Assembly: GCA_030674185.1 (NCBI GenBank)
Contig: CM060307.1
Coordinates: 34,187,798-34,251,797, forward strand
Direction of reading: 5' to 3'
Length of the DNA: 64,000 bases
Source: Monoplex corrugatus
Lineage: Eukaryota > Mollusca > Gastropoda > Littorinimorpha > Ranellidae
A program made the translations under genes and the position numbers. The notes below the pieces were generated by a model, which ran no database searches, was not told the DNA's origin, and worked only from the letters and a program-made list of their open reading frames with translations. Shown here piece after piece: positions 1-10,330 of this stretch (the stretch's first letter is position 1; each line of letters starts with the position of its first letter).

Positions 1-159
1 ATATTGGACATGCAAAAATTCACGGATGTATAAAGAATTAAGAACCTCTTGCTGCACTAATCACTTTTGCCATTGAGCTAATTCACCACCCAGTTTCAGA
101 ACACTGAAACCTAAATTGTGCGAATTCATAACCAAAGTTTCGGGAAGATTAAATCATTA

Positions 160-749
160 ATGGACAACCTTTCCTATTTTTAGCCAGAAAACCCCAACAC
201 TTTCAGTGACGTGTGAGATATCAATGGAAACTTCAGGATTCCCTCTATAAATAGATGCTAATTATATATGTGTGATGTTTTACGTTTTTTTCCATCCACG
301 CAATTGAAAAGGTGACCCCCTACATTTGATTACTATTCAGCAACTGTAAACAATGGCGGACAACTTGCTTCAACACAGAGCAAAAGAAGTTGTAGAAATC
401 ATTACTTGTGGAGCTGATTCTGATTTGCAGTCTGCTGATTCACTCGATAAGAGTGAAAATGACGATCATCTGGCACATGCAGGCGGTATTTCGATGTTGA
501 TGTCCAAAGTCAAACTTGACCCAGATAAGAGTCAGAGTGACATTACTAGCACTGGCGATCGTAAAAACGAAAGTGCTGCTGCTCCTGGTGTGTTGTAAAG
601 TATAATGAACAAGAAAATATACAGTATTATGGGGTTTTCGGGGCTGGATGAAGAGATATGAATTCTTTTTATTTCAAGTCAAAATGTTTAAAATTCCGTG
701 GCACAGGTGATTTACCTCTTTATTTATACTTTGGCACTTAAGGTGTTAA
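160..749 (+). mobile_element. piggyBac-like non-autonomous element, 5' truncated
   Basis: From about 160 the sequence matches the reverse complement of 2050-2600 at roughly 85-90% by eye. That includes the segment before the ATG, the short ORF at 353-598 (AKEVVEIITCGADSDLQS) and the tail CTTTGGCAC...GTTAA ending at a TTAA (746-749). The ORF resembles the acidic N-terminal leader of piggyBac transposases but has no catalytic domain. The left end is not recognisable. It lies in the SIL1 3' part, opposite to the gene. Confidence 0.6.
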
Positions 750-806
750 AATGGAATAAAAAAAAGGAAAGAAAGAAAAACAACAAACAAAACACATTTT
801 CCTTAC

Positions 807-1068
807 CTTTTCCTTGATAAGATCGGCCAGCAGAGTCACAGCTCGCACTTGTAAGTTTTCAGCCGACTTGTTTTCAAACAATTTTGCCAGCACAGACAAC
901 CCTCCCAGCTCCAGGAAATGCTTTTGGGCGAATGGAAAATGTCGGACCATGGTGGACAAGGCATACAGTGCACGTTTGCGAACTGTCATGGACTGGTCAA
1001 GGGCTATTAGTCTCAGCACCTCATGCATAGCTCCATTCTCCATGGCTACTATCTGTACTTTGGGGTTG
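807..1068 (-). CDS. SIL1: SIL1 exon 7 (armadillo repeats)
   Basis: The 262-nt exon lies between TTTTCAG|CAACCCC and AAAAG|GTAAGG. It encodes NPKVQIVAMENGAM, MTVRKRALYALSTMVRHFPF, AQKHFLELGGLSVLAKLF and VRAVTLLADLIKEK. The human counterpart is SNPKVQVEAIEGGALQKLL through VRVVTLLYDLVTEK. Two further in-frame copies of its acceptor lie just upstream in the intron. The next exon, which would carry the C-terminal helices, is not visible in positions 1-806. Confidence 0.94.
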
Positions 1069-2891
1069 CTGAAAAGACAAGAAAATACATTCTTAGCTTG
1101 TCGTACTTTGGGGTCGCTGAAAAGACAACAAAACCACATTCTTAGTTTGTGTTCTACTTTGGGATTGCTGAAAAGACAACAAAACCACATTCTTAGTTTG
1201 TGTTGCTTTATGTGGTATTATGTCATGACTCATCATGTCTGTCGTGTCATTTCATGTTGTGTTATGTTGAATAGCTGAGTGATATGTTGTGTTCCAGCGT
1301 GATGATGTGATGGTTTGTGTTGTTTGCGTTATCCTGTGCTGTGTCGTGACATGTGCGTGTGATGTGTTGTAGTACATTGTGCTTTTCTGTTGTTGCTGTT
1401 ATTGTTTTATTGTATTCTTATGCTTTTTGCTTGTTTGTTTCTTACATATTTGTTTTAATCCTGTCAAGAAACCTTCTTTGTGAACTTCAGTTACTCTCCT
1501 TTGGAAGAGTGTGTCACCAATGTGCTCAACCACAGTTACTTTTTTGTTTGGTTGGGTTTTTATTTTTTTTCATCCTTCATCCCCCAACCCCCCATTTGTT
1601 AGAACTCTCCTTTTTCTTTTCTACCATGTGCATCTACTTTCATTTACCTCTTCAAACAGACTATTCAACAAAATTTCCATGGAATCTACTTTCATTTACC
1701 TCTTCAAACGACTATTCAACAAAATTTCAAAAGGAACAACGCCTTTTGTTGCCGTGGGTTTTGAACACCCCTGCGGCAAATACTGAAATAGGACCTTGGT
1801 TTATCACCTCATCTGAAAGACCAGCTCCCAGATACTCTCTCAGATTAAGTGGTGGGGGAAGAACATTTACCCTTTCCAACCTGCGGTCGAACCGAAGACT
1901 TCTCTTTATTTAGTCAGTTGTTCTACCTGTTATGAGCTCATACAAGAGGTCCCTACTCTATGAGCTGCCTGCTTTAACCCTTTCAGTGCCAAAGTGTATA
2001 TAAAAAGGTGAATTGCCTGTGCCACAGAGTTTTAAACGTCGACTTAAAATAAAAAAAATTTCATATCTCATCACCCAGCCAAGAAAACCCCACAACACTA
2101 TATTTTTTCTTGTTCAGTATACTTTACAACACACCAGGAGCAGCAGTACTTTTGTTTTACGATCGCCGGTACTAGTAATGTCACTCTGACTTTTATCTGG
2201 GTCAAGTCCGACTTCGGACATCAACACCGAAATATCGCCTGCATGCACCAAATTATCGTCATTTTCACTCTCATTATCGACAGACTGCAAATCAGAATCA
2301 GCTCCACAAGTAATGATTTCTACAACTTCTTTTGCTGCATAAGTTGTTTTTAGGGGCTGATCGATGCTCGGTGTTGAAGCGAGCTCGTCTGCCATTGTTT
2401 TCAGTCGCTGAATAGTAATCAGCTGTAGGGGGTCACCTTTTCACACCACGGGCAGAAAAGACTGTAAAATGTCACACATACATAATTAGCATCTATTTAT
2501 AGAGGGAATCCTGAAGTTTCTGTTGATATCTCACACGTCACTGAAAGTGTTGGGGTTTTCTGGCTAAAAATAGGAAAATTTGCCAACCGAATATTTGGTC
2601 GGTGGCACTGGAGTGTATATTTCTTCCGACCGAATATTCAGTTGGAAGCAGTGAACAGGTTAAGCCATGCATGCAAATACTTAACAGTTTCTGTATGCTG
2701 TTAGTTTTATGTTAAAACACATACCATTCATTTTATATTGAGCAGTTCATTCATTAAAAATACTGAGATTTGTACATAATGCACATACAGCCAATGAGGG
2801 CAATGGAACATGCACCTGTCATATCACTGAGGATTTAAAAATATCATATGATTTTTGTTTCACTTTGTTATTAACTGTTATGACAATGTAT

Positions 2892-2932
<41 letters not shown>

Positions 2933-3802
2933 CATGTACATGCAAGCGTGTGTGTGTATTGTGCTCATATCTGGGTAATGGTTGCTTGCCAGAATAGCGT
3001 TTCTACCTTCTTTATAAAAAACAGTTTCACTCCTCATGCAACGCTCCATCCCGACAGATAATCTTCGAATTTCTATGTTCATGCATGTGTGTATGAATGT
3101 GCGTGTTCATGCTTGTATGTATATATGCATTTAACTTGGAGCATGAACGTGCAGATTTGCATCTCTATGCACCTAACCTTACATCATCAAAAACCATCAG
3201 ATTTTACTACAAAACAACCCTAGGTAAGTGCCACATACATACCTCTGTAGAGCAGATCCCAAGGCAAGGGCAGCCATGGAACGAACATTATCTATGCTGT
3301 TGTTCAGACAGCGCAGCAGTAATGGCATGCCTCCCAGATCACAAAACAGCAAGGCATTGTCAATCTGCAATCATCACCACAAACCTGGTTAGGTCACAAA
3401 TACAGCGTTGCATATACTTGGCAAATATTTGTTGCCTCTCTCTCTCTAAAAGATAAAAATGTACAAGGCTTTCTCAAACTCTATAATCATATGTGAATAG
3501 GCCAATATGGTGCGAAAGTAAGAAACACATGACTGTATGAATACAACAGAATCAAAGGTAAAGAGCAACAGGCATAAAATTATATGTCTGAGTTTAGAAA
3601 CATGGAAATGAAAAAAAAGTTTGATACAATTTCACAATTCAAAAACATTGGTTGAGAAACTACAAGTGAAAATGCAATTGTAGAATGTAATCACACACAT
3701 ACACATATGTACACACAAACACATGCATGCACACATACACGCACGCACGCACGCACACACACATACCACACACATACCACACACACACGCACGCACACAC
3801 CA

Positions 3803-3841
<39 letters not shown>

Positions 3842-6800
3842 ATACATCTTGGTTACCAACTGTCACACCACTATCTTCTTCCCTAAGTAGGAAAAACAAA
3901 GTGCAAATATCATAATCATCATCAAACCAACAGCATCTTCAACACTAACCTGGTGGAGACTGTAATCCAGTTGCTCCAGGAGGGGTGTGATGTCCTGCTT
4001 CGTCTGTGACACACTCTGAAACTGTTCCATCATCTCTGTGATCAGTTCCGCATCTGTCTTGATGTCAGCATTCATGCTCTCTAGGGCCTCCTTCAGCTCC
4101 TCATAGCTGCGGAATTTCTTCTGTTCTTTCAGAGTCTGTGACATAAAAAGAACTGATGAACTGAAGAAGAAAAAATATGTGTGTGGTACCAACCTCGTAG
4201 CACAGTGGTTAGTGCAACAGACCGACTAGAGATTGAAATCATTATAAATGCATATCAATGAGGCTTTTTCAGCATACTTCATCTCCAGCTCAAAGTTCAG
4301 TGAGCTTAGGGTTCATAGACAGCAAAGAAAACAAACGAGACAGTCTTGATGGAGGCAGACACAAGTAGATCACTCATAAGGAAGATTAGGAAAAGACAGG
4401 CAACATTTATAGGCCATTTTATGAGGAAGGAGGATTTGGAGCACCTGGTCACAACGGGAAAGCTGGAGGGAAAGAGAGCACCGGGTAGACCCAGGGAGAA
4501 AATGCTGGACGGACTTGCAAAGTGGCTGGGGACGAGGAGGGTGGGGGAGATGCTAGGGGCAACGAGAGATTGAGACAGATGGAAGTCCATGATCGCCAAC
4601 GCCATGCGGCAGGGCACCTAATGATGATGATGATGATTGGAGCGGTTTCCCATTCAGATCACAGATATATCACTGTAGATGTTGCGTGAATTCCCTGACC
4701 AATACCATACAGGTCTACATTTTTCCACGCCTAACTGATGCAAAGAAAGAAGTGTAGAGTACAGCCCCATCATGCAGTTTCAATTCAAAATGAAATTCAA
4801 CAGCATCATCACATTCACCCGTATTCTCATGTACCATTCTAGTACTCCTTCAAGCTCTCTTTGCACAGCTATTTGTGTGTGGTGTATATTATGATATGTC
4901 AACCTGACAATAAACGGTTATGATGATGGTGTGCGTGTGTGTATAAATACACGTGCACATGATTGTGTTTGTGGGTGTGCAAGTACATCAGAGAGAGTGC
5001 GCATGTGTGTATGCGTGTGCGCACATATTTCTGCGTTTGTGACAGATACAGAAAGTGATGCAAAGAGAGAGACAAAGACGAAGAAAAGTAAAAAGGAAAC
5101 ACAATAAACAATACAGAAAATTAAAACAAACCACCTGCTCCTACCCATTACTATATCTACCCCACTCATTCTATTGTCTTTTCAAACATCCACAGTCACC
5201 AGAGACAGCAAACACTGAAACTGACCACACCGACCGTAATACTGATGGTCCTATCAATACCTACACAGACTCAGACATGCCTTCTACTCACTTCCATGTC
5301 CACAGACTTGAATTTTTCACTCTTCACAGACTTGATAGCTCTTTTCACTTCATCCAGATTCAACTTGTCACCAACCCCTTCAGACACATCTGAAAAGAAT
5401 ACGCTTTTATTGAATCTCTCTCACATATACTTTGTTTCCACTTCAGACACATGTGAAAAGAATAAGCAGTAAATGAATCCCCTTATGCAGATTTTGTTTC
5501 ATTTCTACTTCAGAAACATCTGAAAAGAATAAAATGAATCTCTCTTACACATATTTTGCTCTATTCCTTTTCATTCCCATTTCAGACATTTCTGAAAAGA
5601 ATAAGCAATAGATGAATCTATTACAGTCTGTTTTATTTTCACTTCGGACACATCTGAAACAGATAAGCAGCAACTGAATCTGTGAGGAATAAGCAGAAAT
5701 TGAATTTTTCTTACACAGATTTTGTTTTATTTCCACTTCAGACACATCTGAAAAAGAATAAGTACATATAGTAAGTGAACGTATTACACAGACTTTATTT
5801 CTGTCGAAAATTCCAATTAGATTACAACTAACTGTTTTTAAAACCATCAATACACTGGATTTTTTTTATCATTATATGCTTTATTTTCTGTCTCTTTCAC
5901 ATGAAGCAATATCCAAGTTCCAACAACACTGATGTCATTTGGTTACTCCAATCTGTACATGGGATTAACAGTTAATTATGAGTTTTACACTGGAAAAAAA
6001 CATCCTCACCTGCTTCGGGTGCCTAAAGACCTTCCATTTGAAGGACATAATACTAACATAACATCCAAAAAGGTCACCTAGTCTGCTCCCCAAACCCCCC
6101 AATTTATTTTTATCATTAATCTGTTTTACTTTTTTTTTATTACCTCACTGCCTTCCTCAAAGGTTCTGTTTGGTTTAATGTTTGCGACCAGATAGTTTAC
6201 TCATTCCGGTAAAATGTCTATTTTGTTTGCTTGTTTTTAGTTTTCTGTTTGTCTCAACACTGCAAGGGAGACAACACTACTTTCCCTTTCCTGGGGCTGT
6301 AAAACATACCTGCATTTACTCTACTGCTAAAAACAAACCACATGCAAATTTTCACATTCAAAACTGGGCTATGAGCTGTAATCTTTGAACATCCTCACCA
6401 TACGACCAGCTGCAAGTAGTCAAAGAGTTTAATTCTTTTGTTCGGCTATCATGGCTGATCATGATCATACAGAAATCAGGTGGAAAGAGTTGTTTTTTTC
6501 TCTTTTTTAGCATTCCAATTTTCCTTCGGTCTGTGTATACACATGGCCTTGCCCACACTATACAGGTGGTACGTCACTGTAGTGTCCATATATTCCATCT
6601 TCAATATGTGTGCATGCTGTGTGTTTTCATATTTCCATAGGCTAGCTACTCACATGTTAACAGGAATTTTAATATGCATATTTGATATCAATATGCATGC
6701 ATTTACACATGAGGAATGGGATTTAGGCACTGGCAGGGTCTGCACACATGTTGACCTGGGAAAAATCTCCACCTCTTTACCTAGTAGATGGAGGTGTCTA

Positions 6801-7750
6801 GGCAGATCAAATCAAGGATCTTCCCTTTGGAAGTCTCATGTTTGTCCACTTCACTATCACTCTTGTTGGGCATGCATACTAAACTGAAGTGAAAGTCACT
6901 GTAAATGAAGAAGTACCAAACTGAAGTAAGCACAAAAGCTATTTATTCATTCACTGATGGTAAGAGTAAAGAACAGAGCACAAACATGTACTTTCTTTCA
7001 AATTCCAATCTGATCATACAGATTCAAGTCTGGCTTAAGAATTTAATTCTCTGGGCCTCCATTCCATCAGCTGGAAATGTTCAAGGTAAGGGAATGTAAA
7101 GCATGAGGGACATCAGATAGGTACTGTCTTTATAATACTACAAGTTAGTACAACTCCACCTGCCTACGACATCAAATGAGTCTTGAGTTTATTCAGATGG
7201 GATTCATCACACTCACAACAGTTCCACATGGATTTCAACAAAATTTGTCACCAATCATCTGGCAAACTGATCCTGCGCAAAACCCTATGTACTAGCAAGG
7301 TCTTAAGATGGGGAGGAGGAGAAAGCGATGAAAGAAACGATAAACTGATACCACCAGATTGATGGAACATCAAGCTGACCAGTAAACAGACCAGATTCTA
7401 ATGTAGCTGGCAAAGATTAAACTCAAGACATCAGATCTAGAATCTACAGCTGTATCAAAAGAATTAACCAGCCTGCTAAAAAATCTAAAGAGTTACTGGA
7501 CAATCTCTACTTTTACCTCTGTTATTCAAAAACTGTACTGGTTAAAGAGATTACAACTCAATTTAAAGCTACTTACCCTTATTGCCCTGTCCCTCAGCAT
7601 TATCCTCTGGGCCACCATTTTCTTCTTGCAACAATCTTGCTTCTTTTTGACCAGTCTGTATATTGAGGCGAACATGCAGTCCCCTGGGTATGGCTTGTCC
7701 TGAAGAAGATCGGAAGATTTAAGAACGTAAAATTCTGATGAGTCAGCACA

Positions 7751-7786
<36 letters not shown>

Positions 7787-9925
7787 TGCATGTGCTTGTG
7801 TACATGAACTTGCGTGCGTGAATGTGTGAGCATGTGCATGTGTTATTGTATGGGAGGGGGGGTGTCTGCTGAGAGGGGCAGGAGGCATACACAATGCGAC
7901 AGAATAGAATGATTTGTTTCAGAACGATAAACATCCACAAAAGCAAACCACTGAAAACACGTATGAATGGCTTACTATTGATATTACAAATAGATCAAAT
8001 GACCCAAAATACATCCGAAATCAAATCAGAAAAAGATATGTTGGAAGTTCCTTCTGGATAAACTTTATTTTTATCTTTATCAATTCTAATTTAATAATTT
8101 AACATAAATTGTAATTTCAATTTATATTTTACATTCTATTTTGCTGATTGCCTTAATTGTATTGGCTCGTTGTATGATACATTTCATCACTTGAAGGGTA
8201 CTGCTGGTGCCACTGTCAATTCTTACCTGGTTTCACTATTTGCCATTCATTTGTGGGAATGAAAGGTTCTGGATTTTCGATTTCAATTTCACCATCAACT
8301 GTCCATGATCACCACACCATCTGAAACAACATATTCAAACATAAACTGCATGGATTTGAAAGGACAATAGTCCACAACACAAGCACAGAATATTAGGAGA
8401 CAGATCTATCTATACTTGAATCCAAAACAAGTGCGACTGCCCGCGTTCAAGCAAACAGGGACCACATTGCGATTTCATTTAGTCCTCTTCTCCCACTGGA
8501 TGAAGCAGCAGGGAAGTTTCAATCTTTTTCTCATAATTTTATATTTGGTGTTTGTTTGCGATCTTACATTCATGCTTGATAAAGGCCAGATGGCCGAAAA
8601 TTTGCGCCTGTCTTGTCTTGTTGTATTACATATGCGTTCTGATTCTATTTTCGTGTTTTTCTGGTTCCTGTTATATTGAATCATATATGATTCTGGTTAC
8701 TTTACAAACTGAATCATTTTCAAGATTTTGCACATTTAGTAGACATCCTGCTGATAAGTACAGTGTTTTATTTTTTTGATCTCACTGGATTTTTTCTGAT
8801 TGAAATGTGTGCTGCTCTTACAGGGACAAACGTAATAGAGCACCACTTTTGCATGTAATTAATTCATCATTACTATAAATCATTTTTGTGTCATGTTAGG
8901 CTTTGTCAGCTGCACTTACTGCGTAATACAGATGATCAAACTTTTAGTGAAGCACAGAGAACTCAAGCTATGTTCATAATGCTGTTGCACAGTCTGTGTC
9001 TCTGATGGGCATGCATACTGGGTGTGTTCATGTTTCCATAAGCAAGCCACTGACATGTCTTACAGGACCTTTAGCACGCATATTTGATATTCTGCATCAG
9101 TAGAGTTTACACACTAGGAGCTCTGCGCACTTGCTGACCACGGAGATGGAAAATATTTGCATCCTCTATCCATCAGGCAAAAAGTTCTGGATGGAATGAC
9201 CCTAGGACCTTCAAAGTGGAAAGTCAATTGACTACTGAGTCACTCAATCAATCAACTGAGTCACTTAATCTTAATCCCGGCTATACACAAATCTGCATAT
9301 TTAGTATAATTCGTAAATTACAAAAATATGTGATATAGTACGTTATTGGAGATTAATTCCTATTTTCCAAAGACTTGAACACTGACATATGTGCATTAAA
9401 CAGATTCAAAAAAACGGTGTCACCTTGTTTGCTGTGTTTATTTTATAGAGAGACAGAAACATTAAATAATAACATAGCTTGCTTTTTTTTTCCCTACGTG
9501 AACCAAGTTAATTCAGCGGAAGATCCACTGTCAGCAAGCCCATGAGAGCCAAATGTCAAGTCACGATCAGGCCACCCTCCATAAAGAATCGTGCACACTG
9601 CACTATTGCTACATCATTTCGGTGGAGTTCAACAGTACCTGTTCTAATCTAACTTAGTAAGAATAAACGATTAACAATAACATAAAACAGAGCTTAACAA
9701 CGACTAAACAAAATAAACAAAATTACACCTACAATCTCCTTTGCTTACCATCTTGTTCATCACTGGATACGACTGTCAATGCCCCAGACTTATCATCTTC
9801 CTTGTCTCCTGGTGGTGCTGGTGGTGAATTCTGGCTTCCGACACCAAGATATAAAAGCCAACACCACACACAAGCAGCAGGACCAGGAGATGCAATGTCT
9901 TTACAGTTACCCGAATACAGCTCAT
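807..9925 (-). CDS. SIL1: SIL1 nucleotide exchange factor (3' end off window), seven exons
   Basis: SIL1 acts in the ER lumen, where it binds the ATPase domain of BiP/HSPA5 and promotes ADP release. The exons, read on the minus strand, are 9749-9967 (start codon 9925-9923), 8227-8298, 7577-7699, 5292-5389, 3950-4135, 3243-3364 and 807-1068. From the second exon on, the joins fall in phases 1,1,1,0,0,2,0 and every join is in frame. Recognisable family blocks appear in the right order: PTNEWQIVKPG, LHVRLNIQTGQKEARL, an EELKEALE helix, LDYSLHQIDNA, SNPKVQ, and VRHFPFAQKHFLELGG followed by AVTLLADLIKEK, all aligning with vertebrate SIL1. The first exon encodes a strong hydrophobic signal peptide but is out of frame with exon 2 as read (see findings). 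The C-terminal third of the protein and any ER-retention tail are not in the window. Family identity is very secure; the first exon is less so. Confidence 0.93.
1069..1205 (-). repeat. tandemly duplicated splice acceptor of SIL1 exon 7
   Basis: Two extra copies of the acceptor plus exon start (TGTCTTTTCAGC then AACCCCAAAGTA) follow the true one, with periods of 48 and 51 bp. Both periods are multiples of three. The frame is open through all copies, giving SNPKVEHKLR, then SDPKVRQAKN, then SNPKVQ. Confidence 0.85.
1632..1735. repeat. 52-bp tandem duplication
   Basis: ATCTACTTTCATTTACCTCT followed by TCAAACxGACTATTCAAC and AAAATTTC occurs twice in direct order, at 1632 and 1684. No gene content is evident. 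Confidence 0.8.
1735..1915 (-). mobile_element. tRNA-derived SINE fragment, antisense
   Basis: The stretch with GGTTTATCACCTCATCTGAA, CTCAGATTAAGTGGTGGGGG and GGTCGAACCG looks like the reverse complement of a common molluscan SINE (conserved central block, then B box and tRNA head). A related fragment is at about 61015-61145. Recognition is from memory of the pattern only. Confidence 0.4.
1974..2663 (-). mobile_element. piggyBac-like MITE with TTAA ends
   Basis: The element is bounded by TTAA at 1974-1977 and 2660-2663. The ends are TTAACCCTTTCAGTGCC and, on the other strand, TTAACCTGTTCACTGC, so they form a terminal inverted repeat. Internally it carries an ORF of 93 codons on the minus strand (2114-2395) that starts MADELASTPSIDQ. 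It is about 690 bp, far too short for an autonomous piggyBac, and so is a deletion derivative. It sits in the SIL1 intron between exons 6 and 7, inverted relative to the copy at 160-749. Confidence 0.7.
2894..2931. repeat. (TG)n microsatellite
   Basis: About 19 uninterrupted GT units in a SIL1 intron. ORFs rich in Cys/Val or His/Thr over it are artefacts. Confidence 0.95.
3243..3364 (-). CDS. SIL1: SIL1 exon 6 (armadillo repeat)
   Basis: The 122-nt exon runs from ATTGCAG|ATTGAC to CAGAG|GTATGT. It encodes IDNALLFCDLGGMPLLLRCL and NNSIDNVRSMAALALGSALQ. It matches human [21 protein letters not shown] through AAFVLGAAFSS. It ends in phase 2, with AG completing a Ser codon in the next exon. Confidence 0.93.
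3690..3840. repeat. (CA)n / (GCAC)n microsatellite
   Basis: CA-rich with CACG and CACACAC interruptions and a pure (CA) run at about 3802-3838, in the SIL1 intron between exons 5 and 6. Confidence 0.95.
3950..4135 (-). CDS. SIL1: SIL1 exon 5
   Basis: The 186-nt exon, phase 0 to phase 0, lies between ATGTCACAG|ACTCTG and CAG|GTTAGT. It encodes TLKEQKKFRSYEELKEALES and onward to LLEQLDYSLHQ. This corresponds to human [22 protein letters not shown] through LFDLEYYVHQ. It is the start of the BiP-binding helical core. Confidence 0.92.
4320..4640 (+). mobile_element. 5'-truncated non-LTR retrotransposon (ORF2 C-terminus)
   Basis: The plus frame reads SLIRKIRKRQATFIGHFMRK, then LEHLVTTGKLEGKRAPGRPR and DRWKSMIANAMRQGT before TAA. 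This is the typical end of many invertebrate LINE reverse-transcriptase ORFs (RxRQxxFxGHxxR, GKRxxGRPR). A TGA interrupts it at GATRD*DRW, and it ends in (TGA)n at 4620-4637, a usual LINE tail. Only the last ~100 codons remain. It lies in a SIL1 intron, antisense to the gene. Confidence 0.7.
5292..5389 (-). CDS. SIL1: SIL1 exon 4
   Basis: The 98-nt exon starts at TTCTTTTCAG|ATGTGTCTG and ends at GGAA|GTGAGT. With the split codon it reads DVSEGVGDKLNLDEVKRAIK, then SVKSEKFKSVDME. This matches the helical region before the armadillo repeats of SIL1. Its acceptor and first bases are repeated about five times in the intron just upstream (5390-5765). Confidence 0.85.
5390..5765 (-). repeat. array of duplicated SIL1 exon-4 acceptors
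   Basis: On the minus strand about five degenerate units of 65-90 bp each contain TTCTTTTCAG, ATGTxTCTGAAGTGGAAA and often AAAATCTGTGTAAGA. The unit resembles the true acceptor and first bases of exon 4. The copy near 5752 also has a good donor (CTGT|GTAAGA), so it could form a short cryptic exon reading DVSEVEIKQNL. Confidence 0.75.
6565..6885 (-). mobile_element. tRNA-derived SINE, family A
   Basis: Shares with 8975-9245, 13835-14155 and 59425-59735 the order CATATTTGAT, TTTAGGCACTGGCAGGGTCT, ACATGTTGACCTGGGA and AAATCTCCACC, then a degenerate B box and the tRNA-like head. Diverged (old) copy in a SIL1 intron. Confidence 0.65.
7577..7699 (-). CDS. SIL1: SIL1 exon 3
   Basis: The 123-nt exon lies between CTTCTTCAG|GACAAG and G|GTAAGT. 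It encodes QAIPRGLHVRLNIQTGQKEA and continues into RLLQEENGG, closely matching the human block [23 protein letters not shown]. Phase 1 in and phase 1 out. The longer reading frames over this segment are in the wrong phase. Confidence 0.92.
7757..7830. repeat. (TG)n microsatellite
   Basis: A GT run of about 14 units followed by imperfect TG/CATG repeats, just upstream of SIL1 exon 3. Confidence 0.95.
8227..8298 (-). CDS. SIL1: SIL1 exon 2
   Basis: The 72-nt exon encodes DGEIEIENPEPFIPTNEWQIVKP and corresponds to the human segment around HPTHEWQALQPG. The donor is CCAG|GTAAGA. The acceptor that keeps the frame is GGACAG|TTGATGG at 8298. A better-looking TTTCAG lies 22 nt upstream (exon would start at 8320) but reads into an in-frame TGA. 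Phase 1 at both ends matches the neighbouring exons. Confidence 0.8.
8410..8690 (+). mobile_element. foldback-type repeat, partial copy
   Basis: Contains AAAGGCCAGATGGCCGAAAA, TTTGCGCCTGTCTTG and TATGCGTTCTGATTC, which match the right arm of the hairpin at 34850-35030. The segment CCAAAACAAGTGCGACTGCC at 8420 matches, inverted, the flank at 35050-35080. One arm only. Confidence 0.55.
8975..9245 (-). mobile_element. tRNA-derived SINE, family A
   Basis: Homologous to the copy at 13835-14155 (GCACAGTCTGTGTCTCTGAT, CATATTTGATATTCTGC, ACCTTCAAAGTGGAAAGTC). Diverged; lies in SIL1 intron 1. Confidence 0.6.
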
Positions 9926-9967
9926 TTTTCCACAGTGTGTTGCACTTCGTATTGTAGCAGATTTGAT
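9749..9967 (-). CDS. SIL1: SIL1 first coding exon (signal peptide), apparent frameshift
   Basis: A candidate acceptor (TTTCAG) puts the exon start at 9967. The ATG at 9925-9923 opens MSCIRVTVKTLHLLVLLLVC, a textbook signal peptide followed by GVGFYILVSEA. That frame hits TGA at 9778-9776. The frame that joins exon 2 correctly (ending SSDEQD before the GTAAGC donor) is a different one, containing PPAPPGDKEDDKSG, a polar spacer of the kind SIL1 has after its signal peptide. One missing base or two extra bases somewhere between about 9778 and 9900 would reconcile them. This may be an assembly error, a polymorphism or a mis-predicted structure. An upstream non-coding exon is likely because an acceptor precedes the ATG. 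Confidence 0.7.
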
Positions 9968-10204
9968 CTGAAATGTTTGAGACAATGAATGATACATTAG
10001 TGATGATATGACTCAGAAGTTAAAGAAACTTGAAAGCCACTGCAATTTTTTTTCTCCTATTATCATTAGCAGCATGAGTCATACAAAAAGCTAGAACTAC
10101 ACACTCAGAATCCATAATGGTCATGTCACAACTCATATGACATTTCCAGAAAGTTTTTGAATAGTAGTGTAGTGTACAATATAAAAATGTGTGATGTGAG
10201 TGTG

Positions 10205-10247
10205 GAGGGGGGTAGGTGTGTGTGTTGTGTGTGTGTGTGTGTGTGTG

Positions 10248-10307
<60 letters not shown>

Positions 10308-10330
10308 TGTGGTGTGTGTGTGTGTGCATG
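10205..10330. repeat. (TG)n microsatellite
   Basis: About 55 GT units with occasional TGT breaks, upstream of the SIL1 ATG exon. Further TG runs are near 10500 and 10790-10830. Confidence 0.95.

Noticed and set aside
353..598. 81-codon ORF as a host gene
   Set aside because: It is repeated in the TTAA-bounded element at 1974-2663 and belongs to a piggyBac-like element.
814..1278. Plus-strand 154-codon ORF
   Set aside because: Shadow of SIL1 exon 7, which is on the minus strand with clear homology.
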